NCBI GenBank assembly: GCA_964519405.1
Contig: CAZFLA010000023.1
Span: 1 to 31,082, forward strand
Source: G963677485 sp964519405
Lineage (GTDB): Bacteria; Armatimonadota; HRBIN16
DNA: 31,082 nt
Direction of reading: 5' to 3'
The position numbers were made by a program, and so were the translations under genes. The notes beneath the pieces are model-generated. The model saw nothing but the letters and a program-made list of their open reading frames with translations. It ran no database searches and was not told the origin of the DNA. Shown here one piece after another: positions 15,573 through 23,113 of this stretch; within the stretch, counting starts at the first letter, position 1, and every line of letters begins with the position of its first letter.

Positions 15573-16646
15573 TTACCTCAACTCAACGATCTTTCCAGTA
15601 TTTGCGCTCTCATGGATAGCTACTGCGATTTTGGTAACTTCAAGTCCGTCTCTGCCCGATGCCCAACAGCCATTAAGCTCAGAGATACGTCCGCCTTTCT
15701 TGAGGTGTGTGACATTGTATGCAAAATCTTCAATGCTCTCTATTCCGTAGCCTTTTGCCAGACGTCTGCCCATCTTATCTATGCCATCACGACGGAAGTT
15801 ATTGTTGTATGTGCTCATGCCTTCACCGGTGACACATGATCTCATCCCGCGATATTGGCTGTCGCACTCGATGATCCCTTTTGTGCCGACAATACGCACT
15901 TCTTGATTTACTATTGCCTCAAAACTCTTTGGCAGAATCCAACTGGTATCAAAGTTAAATGACACGCCATTTTCAAACTCAACCTTAGCGTTGATGCAGT
16001 CATAGCAATCGACGTTGAACTCATTGGCTAGGATGCGTTTCTGCCCAGTCGCAAATACCCTTTTGACCTCACTTTTCACAATCCAACGAACAAGGTCATA
16101 AAAGTGTACACCAAGGAACCATGCGGGTGATGAGTTTGGTGCCCAGTGCGGGAACCACTCAGACGGAACCTCTATTCGGTCCTCCATATGCACGGCTCCG
16201 TAGAGAATGTCGCCCAGCTCCCCTTGCTGCACCCTTCGCTCAATAGCCATATGGTCAGGATCGTATCTTTTATGGAAATCGACCTGAAGCAGCACACCGT
16301 GCTCATCTGCAGCATCCACCAACTGTTGGCAGCCCTCGACTGTTGTATCGAGTGGCTTTTCAACCAAAACATGGCATCCGCTTTGGATGGCATCCAGCGC
16401 TACCTGCTTATGCAGATGATCTGGAGTGGCTATACTCACACCATCGAGGCGTGCTTTCTCCAGCATCTCGAGATGATTCGAGTAAATCGGACATGGCAGT
16501 TGCTGCCTGAGCTGCTCAGCTCTTTGTGGGTTTGCTTCCGCTACACCAGCAAGTTCCGCGACTCCGATGTATCCTAGCTGGGTATATGCATCGAGATGCA
16601 TTTGGCCAAACTTACCGGCTCCTACTACACCAATACGAACAGGCAT
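15573..16646 (-). CDS. Gfo/Idh/MocA-family dehydrogenase with an intact EKP motif
   Basis: This 357-residue NAD(P)-dependent dehydrogenase has G-V-V-G-A-G-K-F-G at 6-14 and the catalytic E96-K97-P98 motif complete, which fits inositol or sugar 3-dehydrogenases. The C-terminal domain carries an F-L-G-V-H-F-Y-D-L-V segment with the His-x-x-Asp arrangement usual at the sugar site. GGAGG 7 nt upstream fixes ATG at 16644-16646; a TTG five codons earlier overlaps that site. It sits 21 nt after the M20 gene and 4 nt before the aminotransferase. It is the only one of the three Gfo/Idh proteins here with the normal catalytic lysine, so it is the best candidate for the true oxidation step in this operon. 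Confidence 0.92.
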   Translation of the reverse strand: MPVRIGVVGAGKFGQMHLDAYTQLGYIGVAELAGVAEANPQRAEQLRQQLPCPIYSNHLEMLEKARLDGVSIATPDHLHKQVALDAIQSGCHVLVEKPLDTTVEGCQQLVDAADEHGVLLQVDFHKRYDPDHMAIERRVQQGELGDILYGAVHMEDRIEVPSEWFPHWAPNSSPAWFLGVHFYDLVRWIVKSEVKRVFATGQKRILANEFNVDCYDCINAKVEFENGVSFNFDTSWILPKSFEAIVNQEVRIVGTKGIIECDSQYRGMRSCVTGEGMSTYNNNFRRDGIDKMGRRLAKGYGIESIEDFAYNVTHLKKGGRISELNGCWASGRDGLEVTKIAVAIHESANTGKIVELR

Positions 16647-16667
16647 ATATGATTCCTCCAATGAAAC

Positions 16668-17912
16668 TTAATCAGCACCACACCAATTAACAGCGAATTT
16701 CGTAATGATCTCAGCTGCCGAAATGATATCATCGACTTTGATTTGTTCATGCAGCGAGTGGGCATCACCCAGATCACCGGGGCCAAATGTAATAGTAGGC
16801 ATCTGACCACGCTTGGCGAATAACCGTGCATCGCAGGAGGCTATCCAACCCACAATTGGTTGATCTCCGATTGTGTCTTCCACACATTCATGAAAGCCGA
16901 TCACAGATGGGTGATCTGCTGGCGTTTGGTAGGCTTCATTGTGCAGACGTCCAAACTCAAATCGGTATGCTTGTCGAAGTGCCGGCGATGCTTCATTTTC
17001 GATAAAAGACAATAACTCGTTGTGTAAAGTTGGAATATCTTTGTTAGGCAGGAAGGCGATTCCACCCTCTATGCTGCATTCAGCAGGCACAGTGGCGGGC
17101 CAATCGCCGCCGGATATCTGCCCAATGTTGACATTGACTGGGCTAGGTATATGAGGGAATAAGGCCAATCCTGTTGATTGCTGCTGCAGCTGCTTCTCAA
17201 ATCTCTTCAGAATCAGCATGAGCTCAGTCATCAATTCTATGGCACTAGTTCCCTGCCAGTATTTGCCCATGTGTACCGACATACCAGAGGTTGTAAATCT
17301 GTACCACACTGCACCTCTGTTGGCAGGATGCATCTGAAGACTTGTTGGCTCCAGAACGACAGCGCAGTCAGCATGCATCCCATTGATTACTGCAGCAAGC
17401 GCACCATTTCCGCCAGCTTCTTCTTCAATCACAAACTGTGCTTGAAGATCACCTCGCAGATGCACACCCAACGCACGAAGTGCGTTGAGAACCAGCCAAA
17501 TGGTGACAACCTGCCCCTTGGCATCACACGCACCACGACCATACACAACATCATCAGTGATGGTCGCAGTAAACATGTCATCTGGAGCAGGGACAACATC
17601 ACAATGCGAGTTAAGCACCAAGCTGCGCCCTGATCCTGATCCGGGTATATCCACGAAGATATTCGGTCGTCCTTCGTAAGTTACATGGGAGGGCACAATG
17701 GTATAGTCAACATCCGCTGTGATCATCTCTGGAACCGGCGATATACAGGCATTCCACTTCTCCTGCAGTAGACGCTGATATAGATAGTTAACTACATCAT
17801 GCTCGTTGTCAACTGTGCTCCGGTATGATATCAGCTCTACAAGGATGTTCTCAACATCGTGTCTCATCCTCTGCAGGTATGCATGTAGTTTAGTGATGTC
17901 AAACGACGACAA
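16668..17912 (-). CDS. M20-family metallo-deacylase/peptidase (ArgE/DapE-like)
   Basis: This 414-residue dizinc hydrolase removes acyl or peptide groups from amino compounds. Metal and catalytic positions are visible: H103-x-D105 (S-H-C-D-V-V), bridging D130 in G-R-G-A-C-D-A-K-G, the E-E pair at 163-165 in I-E-E-E-A-G-G, E188, and a late His in D-A-H-S-L-H-E-Q. A dimerisation insert lies between about 200 and 310. The start is TTG at 17910-17912 with GGGAGGG about 5 nt upstream. It is cytoplasmic (no signal peptide). Context in the operon suggests removal of an N-acyl group before transamination or oxidation; ArgE or DapE function is less likely as no arginine or lysine pathway genes are present. 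Confidence 0.9.
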   Translation of the reverse strand: MSSFDITKLHAYLQRMRHDVENILVELISYRSTVDNEHDVVNYLYQRLLQEKWNACISPVPEMITADVDYTIVPSHVTYEGRPNIFVDIPGSGSGRSLVLNSHCDVVPAPDDMFTATITDDVVYGRGACDAKGQVVTIWLVLNALRALGVHLRGDLQAQFVIEEEAGGNGALAAVINGMHADCAVVLEPTSLQMHPANRGAVWYRFTTSGMSVHMGKYWQGTSAIELMTELMLILKRFEKQLQQQSTGLALFPHIPSPVNVNIGQISGGDWPATVPAECSIEGGIAFLPNKDIPTLHNELLSFIENEASPALRQAYRFEFGRLHNEAYQTPADHPSVIGFHECVEDTIGDQPIVGWIASCDARLFAKRGQMPTITFGPGDLGDAHSLHEQIKVDDIISAAEIITKFAVNWCGAD

Positions 17913-17941
17913 AGTGCCCTCCCTTATAACCCACTAATAGG

Positions 17942-19060
17942 CTATATTTCGATATTAGGTATGTTCATCTGCATACCGTCTTTCTCTGCAGACATATGAG
18001 CAACTATTCCCGGAACGGTGTATGCCAGTGCTTCATTAACATCAATGGCCGGCTTGCGATCATTAACTAATGCATCGATAAACTCATGTGTTAGGAATGG
18101 TTCAGCACCTTCATGTCCCCCACCAACTTGCAGTGATTCTGGAAGATACATCTCTGCATAGTTTGGATATGTGTACTGTTCAAATTCGGATTCTTCACGT
18201 GCAAATCCTGCACTGTCAGCTCCCATTTTGTGCGATGAGCGACGTATCACTGATCCTACACCATTAGGATGGCCCTCAAATAGGCTCATCTTGCTGCCAT
18301 ACCACTGAGCTCTCTCACATCCGCCGAAGGCACCGCGCCAGTTGATGGAGACGCGGAATGCGTGCTCTCTATCAGTTTTGAAAAGCGCAGTTTCATTCCA
18401 GAACTTGTTTTTATACCAGTTGCCTTCCAATATTGGGTCATTGTCGCCCCATCCGATGCATGACACCGATGTAAGACGCTCTGAAGTGGTACCAATGAGG
18501 AACGAGGTGCAATGGGTTGGATACAGCATTGGCGGCAGACCCCATCGCCAGGTATGACTGCCATCTTCTTCTTCCCACAGTACATATTCCATACCGGCGT
18601 GATGATATTCAGCTTCGGTATAGTAGATGTCTCCGAAATGACCCTCTTTGTAGAACTGACGGGCAGATATCGTAGCAGGATGGTAGTAACTTGTCTCTGC
18701 CATCATATATGTCATGCCTGTTTTTCTCACCGATTCGGCGAGTTGTTCAGCTTGATCAAGATTAATGCAGGCAGGAACAGCAGAAATGACATGTTTCCCC
18801 GCATTCATACAAGCTACCGAGTGCTTGACATGATCAGGAGCACCTGAAAACACCGCAATGGCATCGATTTGGTCGTCTTTCAGCATCTCTTCAAGTGACT
18901 TGTATTTTTTATTGCTGTGGTAGTTTTCTGCCAACGCAGTGAGGCGATCTTCCCTTGTATCGGCCACTGCCTCTACGACGCAGTTAGGATGAAGGTGCCA
19001 GTGGAATGCGTTGCCAAATCCGCCACCCACAATACCGATATGTATCTTTTTGGTTGCCAT
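17942..19060 (-). CDS. Gfo/Idh/MocA-like protein lacking the EKP motif
   Basis: This 372-residue Rossmann-fold protein has G-I-V-G-G-G-F-G at 9-16. At the place of the catalytic E-K-P it has A94-V95-P96, so both the Glu and the Lys are lost. The rest has conserved Trp-, His- and Tyr-rich segments (for example A-E-Y-H-H-A-G and W-R-W-G-L-P-P) like those of sugar-binding Gfo/Idh proteins. The start is ATG at 19058-19060, with GGGAG 8 nt upstream; the ATG five codons earlier has no ribosome site. It leads the operon, downstream of a TTGACA-type promoter, and its stop is 29 nt before the M20 start. It may be a non-redox enzyme or a sugar isomerase/hydrolase-like member of this superfamily; its reaction is unknown. 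Confidence 0.85.
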   Translation of the reverse strand: MATKKIHIGIVGGGFGNAFHWHLHPNCVVEAVADTREDRLTALAENYHSNKKYKSLEEMLKDDQIDAIAVFSGAPDHVKHSVACMNAGKHVISAVPACINLDQAEQLAESVRKTGMTYMMAETSYYHPATISARQFYKEGHFGDIYYTEAEYHHAGMEYVLWEEEDGSHTWRWGLPPMLYPTHCTSFLIGTTSERLTSVSCIGWGDNDPILEGNWYKNKFWNETALFKTDREHAFRVSINWRGAFGGCERAQWYGSKMSLFEGHPNGVGSVIRRSSHKMGADSAGFAREESEFEQYTYPNYAEMYLPESLQVGGGHEGAEPFLTHEFIDALVNDRKPAIDVNEALAYTVPGIVAHMSAEKDGMQMNIPNIEI

Positions 19061-19127
19061 TGAATATACTCCCATGTGAACTATCTATCTTGTTAATTCC
19101 GAGAATCCGGCGAGGTACCTAGCGTTG

Positions 19128-19157
19128 ATGCTACCGCGGTTTATTGCTTATGTCAAC
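19128..19157 (-). promoter_or_regulatory. Sigma-70-type promoter of the M20/aminotransferase operon
   Basis: On the minus strand, TTGACA (19152-19157) is followed after 18 bp by TAGCAT (19128-19133), 68 nt upstream of the first gene's ATG. The -35 is a perfect consensus. A small inverted repeat TAGC-N6-GCTA (about 19120-19133) covers the -10 and start region and could be an operator. Confidence 0.65.
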
Positions 19158-19183
19158 AAGTAGGATTTACATATCCGTAATGA

Positions 19184-19221
19184 TACAAGCTCCCAGCCGG
19201 ATAGGGCTGGGAGCTTGTATG
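19184..19221 (-). terminator. Perfect 16-bp hairpin after the LTXXQ gene
   Basis: Arms 19184-19199 and 19206-19221 are perfectly complementary over 16 bp with a 6-nt loop. The hairpin lies 40 nt after the stop of the secreted LTXXQ protein gene, on the minus strand, and upstream of the next operon's promoter. No U-tract follows. Confidence 0.75.
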
Positions 19222-19260
19222 GTTTAGGTCACATCATGTTGATGCTAAGGTAAGCTTTTG

Positions 19261-19902
19261 TTACTCGTCTTCTGGAGGAGGAGGCCCCTGAGGTCCTTCT
19301 CCATTGCCATCACCTGGAGGGGGTCCTTGTGGTGGCTGCTGATCACCGGCACCATCCTGGTTCTGCCTGCCGTTGCGCTGTCCCATACCACCGCGGTTCT
19401 GTCGCGGAGCGGCAAGCTTGTTGAGCATGTTGATCTGATCACTGCTTAACGCTGCGCGGATCTTAGCCCATATATCAACTTCCGCATTCATAACATCCAG
19501 CTCTGTCTTCTGAGCAGCCACTACAAGTGCCTTTACCTTAACAGAATCATAGGTTGTTGCATATAGCGCAGTTTGCAGTGCTTGCACCGCTTTGGTCGAT
19601 TTTTCCAACAGTGGCTTAAGTGTTGTGTTTCCTGCTGTGATAATCGTCTTCAATGATGTCTGCTGATCACTAGTTAAAGCCAACTGGTTAGCCATAAATG
19701 ACAACATTTGAATTGATGGTGGTGTCATGACTGAAACGGCGTTTATCTGCGTTCCTCCCATACCTCCAGGACCACCAGGTCCACCGGGACCGCCATTTCC
19801 TCCCGGCCGCCCTAGATTTCCACTTTGAGTATCTTGTGCAAAACTACATGCAGCTAGGAGAGCGATAGCGGCTACAGATACAACAATATTCGTTGTTTTC
19901 AT
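19261..19902 (-). CDS. Secreted Gly/Pro-rich LTXXQ-motif protein (Spy/CpxP-like)
   Basis: This is a 213-residue exported protein. A signal peptide covers about residues 1-22 and contains L-A-A-C at 16-19, a plausible lipobox; a plain Sec cleavage near S-F-A-Q is the alternative. A Gly-Pro-rich linker follows, then a helical core. The core has two LTXXQ-type motifs, L-A-L-T-S-D-Q-Q-T and L-S-S-D-Q-I-N-M-L, which resemble Spy/CpxP envelope-stress chaperones and metal sensors. The C-terminus is again low-complexity, rich in Gly, Pro, Gln and Asp. The start is ATG at 19900-19902 (GGAG about 9 nt upstream), not the ATG ten codons earlier. It stands alone, with its own promoter and a hairpin downstream. 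Role in envelope protection is inferred from the motif only. Confidence 0.78.
   Translation of the reverse strand: MKTTNIVVSVAAIALLAACSFAQDTQSGNLGRPGGNGGPGGPGGPGGMGGTQINAVSVMTPPSIQMLSFMANQLALTSDQQTSLKTIITAGNTTLKPLLEKSTKAVQALQTALYATTYDSVKVKALVVAAQKTELDVMNAEVDIWAKIRAALSSDQINMLNKLAAPRQNRGGMGQRNGRQNQDGAGDQQPPQGPPPGDGNGEGPQGPPPPEDE
19763..19794. repeat. Short tandem repeat encoding Gly-Gly-Pro units
   Basis: A degenerate 9-bp unit repeats about three and a half times inside the LTXXQ gene and encodes consecutive G-G-P triplets. It is a low-complexity linker prone to length change. Confidence 0.7.
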
Positions 19903-20001
19903 CTCGGTCTGCTCCTCTCGTTTATGGATCATAGAGGCAGTCAGGTGTGAATTCCGCTGCCTTCACATAATGAGACGAGGGAGATCGTTCGAGGTTTGGG
20001 T

Positions 20002-20007
20002 ATTATA
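20002..20007 (-). promoter_or_regulatory. -10 element before the LTXXQ gene
   Basis: A perfect TATAAT on the minus strand lies about 100 nt upstream of the LTXXQ start. The region 16-18 bp further upstream offers only weak -35 matches (ATTCAC or TTCACT). Confidence 0.5.
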
Positions 20008-20081
20008 TCACAACTACATCACAAGTGAATCGACTTTTAGTCGTATTTGATTTTGGCCGGAAATTCACCGTATATTTGGCT

Positions 20082-20116
20082 ATATGCCATCGCAAATAGG
20101 CTCTGCGACGGCATAT
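20082..20116 (-). terminator. Hairpin after the homocysteine methyltransferase gene
   Basis: A 7-bp arm pair, ATATGCC (20082-20088) and GGCATAT (20110-20116), continues after one mismatch into TCGC/GCGA around an 11-nt loop. It lies 14 nt beyond the stop of the methyltransferase gene on the minus strand. No U-tract is present. Confidence 0.5.
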
Positions 20117-20129
20117 TTCACCGGTTGTT

Positions 20130-21011
20130 TTATTTTGCTGCAGAGGCAATGGCTGCTATATGTTCTGGCGTTGTGCCGCAGCATCCGCCTATTATGTTCG
20201 CACCGGCAGCAATCAACTCAGGCACGACCGCAGCCATATCTTCGGGCGTCGCCTTAAACACGGCTTTGCCATTCTCAAGCACTGGCATCCCAGCATTAGC
20301 GTGTATAAGGATCGGACAATCTGGAGCCGCGGCACGAAGCTGCTTCGTAATCTGCACCATATTTTCGATACCATTCCCGCAGTTCGCTCCGATGATATCT
20401 GCACCTGCTTCTATAGTTTCTTGAGCGGCTCTTTCCGGAGTGACACCCATCATGGTGCGGAAACCTCTCGCTCCTGGTTCATAGGTCATCGTGCAAATAA
20501 CCAGCAGCGAAGTATTATCTTTAGCGGCTTTGATGGCTTGACAGGCCTCTGTGACTGAGGACATAGTTTCTATACAAACTGCATCTGCGCCACCGGCCTC
20601 GATGGCAATCATCTGATCTTTGTAAGCATCATACAGTTGCTCTTCCGTGACATCGCCGCCTTCATCCTCAACAATCTGACCAGTTGGGCCTACTGAAGCT
20701 GCAACATATCCCTTGCCTTCAGCAGCCTGTTTTGCCAATGTCACAGCAGCCTTATTGAACTCCTGAACTTTGTCAGCTAGACCGAACTCCTTCAGCTTGA
20801 AATATGACCCGCCGAAGGAATTGGTCAACACGATATCTGAACCCGCCGCAATATATGATTCAGCGATACTTTTTACTTCGTTAGGATGTGTCACACACCA
20901 AGATTCGGGGCACTCGCCTGGTTTAAGCCCCATCGCCTGAAGGAATGTACCTATAGCACCGTCTGATATTAGCACTTCCCCTGATTGGATACGTTCAAGT
21001 ATTGTTTTCAT
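20130..21011 (-). CDS. Stand-alone homocysteine S-methyltransferase-family protein
   Basis: This 293-residue protein matches the homocysteine-binding barrel (first module) of cobalamin-dependent methionine synthase MetH. Zinc ligands are Cys211 in G-A-N-C-G-N-G and Cys277-Cys278 in G-G-C-C-G-T-T-P-E-H; the barrel opens with D-G-A-I-G-T and T-N-S-F-G-G. Such modules move a methyl group onto homocysteine from a corrinoid protein, S-methylmethionine or betaine. There is no folate or cobalamin domain in the protein or next to it. The start ATG (21009-21011) overlaps the stop of a small upstream ORF as ATGA, with GGAG 6 nt before it, so the two are translationally coupled. The methyl donor is unknown. 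Confidence 0.9.
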   Translation of the reverse strand: MKTILERIQSGEVLISDGAIGTFLQAMGLKPGECPESWCVTHPNEVKSIAESYIAAGSDIVLTNSFGGSYFKLKEFGLADKVQEFNKAAVTLAKQAAEGKGYVAASVGPTGQIVEDEGGDVTEEQLYDAYKDQMIAIEAGGADAVCIETMSSVTEACQAIKAAKDNTSLLVICTMTYEPGARGFRTMMGVTPERAAQETIEAGADIIGANCGNGIENMVQITKQLRAAAPDCPILIHANAGMPVLENGKAVFKATPEDMAAVVPELIAAGANIIGGCCGTTPEHIAAIASAAK

Positions 21012-21202
21012 TCCGCTGCTCCAATAGTCGATTTATACGGATTATCATCATTCGTCTCTATATCATATTGTATCTGGTGACAGGCGGACATCATAGCCAT
21101 GAAGCAGAGAGCCTGTCTGATGATCATACCAATAACTATATGCTGTCCATTGAGCTCTTCTTTTGTATTTATATCTACGGTTTCTGGCTGCTCATTTGAC
21201 AC
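21008..21202 (-). CDS. Small unknown protein coupled to the homocysteine methyltransferase
   Basis: This 64-residue ORF ends in an ATGA overlap with the methyltransferase start, which is strong evidence that it is translated. It is acidic, has an Ile/Met/Cys/Ala-rich middle (I-V-I-G-M-I-I-R-Q-A-L-C-F-M-A) and no recognisable domain. The only early start is GTG at 21200-21202, which abuts a GGGGAG. The ribosome site GGAGG is spaced better for an out-of-frame ATG at 21193-21195, which would make a six-codon peptide ending in TAG. The start is therefore unsure: a leader peptide, a GTG start, or a sequence error are all possible. Function unknown. Confidence 0.55.
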   Translation of the reverse strand: MSNEQPETVDINTKEELNGQHIVIGMIIRQALCFMAMMSACHQIQYDIETNDDNPYKSTIGAAE

Positions 21203-21256
21203 CTCCCCACCGTCATGCCAAAATGTAAATGACGACTACAATTAGGAGATGATACA

Positions 21257-22261
21257 GTGTCACCTGAGCATATTGAAGATCCACTTATTAGGGGAACTTG
21301 GCTGACCTACAGGCCAGAGATCAAGCTACTCGACTGCACCATTAGGGATGGCGGACTAATCAACAGCCACAACTTTGAGGATGAATTCGTCAAGGCTGTG
21401 TATTGCACCTGTGTAGCAGCAGGTATAGATGCCATGGAGTTTGGATATAAGGCTGATAAAAGGATCTTTGCACCTACTCAGTTTGGTGATTGGAAGTTTA
21501 CCAATGAAGAAGCACTGCGTCGCATTGTAGACGATAACCCTACCAATTTGAAGCTTGCTGTTATGGCTGATGCGGAACGCACTGATTATCATACAGATAT
21601 CCTTCCGAAATCTGAAAGCGTCATCGACATAGTACGCGTCGCGACATATATACATCAGATTCCTACAGCCTTAGACATGATAAAAGACGCTCACGACAAG
21701 GGTTATGCGGTAACAGCTAACTTGATGGCGATTTCCACCATTCAAGAGAATGAGCTTAGAGAAGCTATTGATGTTTTGTCGAATAGTCCGATTTGCGGAT
21801 TATACATTGTCGACAGTTTCGGCACATATTACTCAACACAGATTAGGGACCTTACACTTATGTTCCTAAAGGCCGTTGAGGGCAAGAACATCGAGATAGG
21901 TATCCATGCCCATAATAACCAGATGTTAGCTTATGCCAACACCATAGAAGCATGTATCGTGGGTGCCAATCGACTAGATGCCACCATAAATGGTATGGGC
22001 CGTGGTGCGGGCAACTGCCCGATGGAACTAATCCTCGGTTTCCTCAAAAATCCGAAGTTCAAGCTGCGCCCTGTCATTGAGTGCATCGAGAACTACTTCA
22101 CCCCGCTGGAAAAGAGCGGTGCCATGGAGTGGGGATACAAGATACCCTACATGGTTACAGGACAGCTAAACCAACATCCACGAGCAGCCATAAAGATGCG
22201 TGAAAGCGGCAGCCCCGATAGCATCACCGCATTCTACGATCAGATGATTGAGCTAGAGTAA
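21257..22261 (+). CDS. DRE-TIM metallolyase-type aldolase (HMGL-like)
   Basis: This 334-residue TIM-barrel enzyme is of the HMG-CoA lyase-like superfamily, close in style to 4-hydroxy-2-oxovalerate aldolase. It shows D26-C-T-I-R30-D31-G-G (the D-R-E-like signature), the metal-binding pair H217-A-H219 followed by N-N-Q, and the glycine-rich loop G-M-G-R-G-A-G-N around 246-253. Such enzymes cleave or form carbon-carbon bonds in 2-oxo acids using a divalent metal. There is no fused regulatory domain. GTG at 21257-21259 with AGGAGA about 7 nt upstream is the start. It is divergent from the small ORF and methyltransferase across only 54 nt, and ends at a strong terminator. The exact substrate is unknown. 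Confidence 0.82.
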   Translation: MSPEHIEDPLIRGTWLTYRPEIKLLDCTIRDGGLINSHNFEDEFVKAVYCTCVAAGIDAMEFGYKADKRIFAPTQFGDWKFTNEEALRRIVDDNPTNLKLAVMADAERTDYHTDILPKSESVIDIVRVATYIHQIPTALDMIKDAHDKGYAVTANLMAISTIQENELREAIDVLSNSPICGLYIVDSFGTYYSTQIRDLTLMFLKAVEGKNIEIGIHAHNNQMLAYANTIEACIVGANRLDATINGMGRGAGNCPMELILGFLKNPKFKLRPVIECIENYFTPLEKSGAMEWGYKIPYMVTGQLNQHPRAAIKMRESGSPDSITAFYDQMIELE

Positions 22262-22279
22262 CCGGGCAGAGATTTCATC

Positions 22280-22316
22280 GCCTGTTTTGACTACCATGGT
22301 CAAAACAGGCTTTTTT
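22280..22316 (+). terminator. Rho-independent terminator of the aldolase gene
   Basis: A perfect 12-bp stem (22280-22291 with 22299-22310), a 7-nt loop and six T (22311-22316) follow the aldolase stop by 18 nt. The ferredoxin-domain gene downstream therefore probably has its own promoter; TATAGT at 22339-22344 is a candidate -10. Confidence 0.95.
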
Positions 22317-22369
22317 CGTTTTATGTCCAGCCAACAGGTATAGTTAATAAAACAAGCTGAGGTAACAAC

Positions 22370-23086
22370 ATGGCCAAAATAACCCGCAATATCATAAAGA
22401 TCAATGAAGAGCTGTGTAACGGATGCGGGCAATGTGTGCCAGCATGCGATGAAGGCGCCATCGCAATAGTTGATGGTAAAGCGAAATTGGTAGCCGACAG
22501 ACTATGCGATGGGTTAGGCGCGTGCTTAGGGGAGTGCCCTACCGGTGCCCTTAGCTTTGAAACACGAGAAGCAGATGAGTTTGATGAGGAAGCCATAGTC
22601 AGCAGTAAACCGAAAACAATGATGCTCAACTTGGGCACAACAGCCGACCGTCCGCATTGTCCCTCCAATAATCAGACAGTATTTCCTAGAGCAGCATCAG
22701 GTGCTAATATCTCTGATCAACCGAGCACCCTACATCACTGGCCCGTGAAAATGCACCTGGTCAATCCGCAAGCTCCATTCCTGATGAAAGCTCACTTGTT
22801 GCTTGCTGCGGACTGTACGGCTTATGCATATGGAGCGATGCATCGCGATTACATCGATGGTCGTGTAGTGATCATTGGGTGCCCCAAATTCGATGATATC
22901 CAAGCCTATGTGAATAAGCTGGCATCTATTATCAAACAGAATGCACCCAGTTCCATCACCGTGCTTAGAATGTCTGTACCATGCTGCTCAGGACTAACGC
23001 GTGCCGCTCAAACAGCATTAACACTCGCAGCCTCGACGCTTCAAATCCACGAAGTGATTATCACTCCTGACGGACATAGGAGTTAA
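22370..23086 (+). CDS. 4Fe-4S ferredoxin-domain protein with a Cys-rich C-terminal domain
   Basis: This 238-residue protein begins with a bacterial ferredoxin fold. The first cluster motif is complete (Cys16, 19, 22, 26). In the second, C46-x-x-L49-x-x-C52-x-x-x-C56, Leu replaces the second Cys, so the second site has one ligand too few for a normal 4Fe-4S cluster from this motif. From about 125 on comes a second domain with further Cys at 149, 171 (I-I-G-C-P-K) and 205-206 (P-C-C-S-G), perhaps for another cofactor. It may carry electrons for an anaerobic oxidoreductase. ATG at 22370 has GAGG about 8 nt upstream. I know similar ferredoxin-like proteins in anaerobes but not a proven function. 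It is convergent with the DUF4838 gene, 27 nt away. Confidence 0.82.
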   Translation: MAKITRNIIKINEELCNGCGQCVPACDEGAIAIVDGKAKLVADRLCDGLGACLGECPTGALSFETREADEFDEEAIVSSKPKTMMLNLGTTADRPHCPSNNQTVFPRAASGANISDQPSTLHHWPVKMHLVNPQAPFLMKAHLLLAADCTAYAYGAMHRDYIDGRVVIIGCPKFDDIQAYVNKLASIIKQNAPSSITVLRMSVPCCSGLTRAAQTALTLAASTLQIHEVIITPDGHRS

Positions 23087-23113
23087 TAAGTTCGCCATAT
23101 ACCATTGGTGGTG

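Noticed and set aside
19754..19810. Gly-Gly-Pro run taken as a collagen-like domain or CRISPR-like repeat
   Set aside because: The unit is only 9 bp, is in frame in the LTXXQ gene, and forms a short low-complexity linker.
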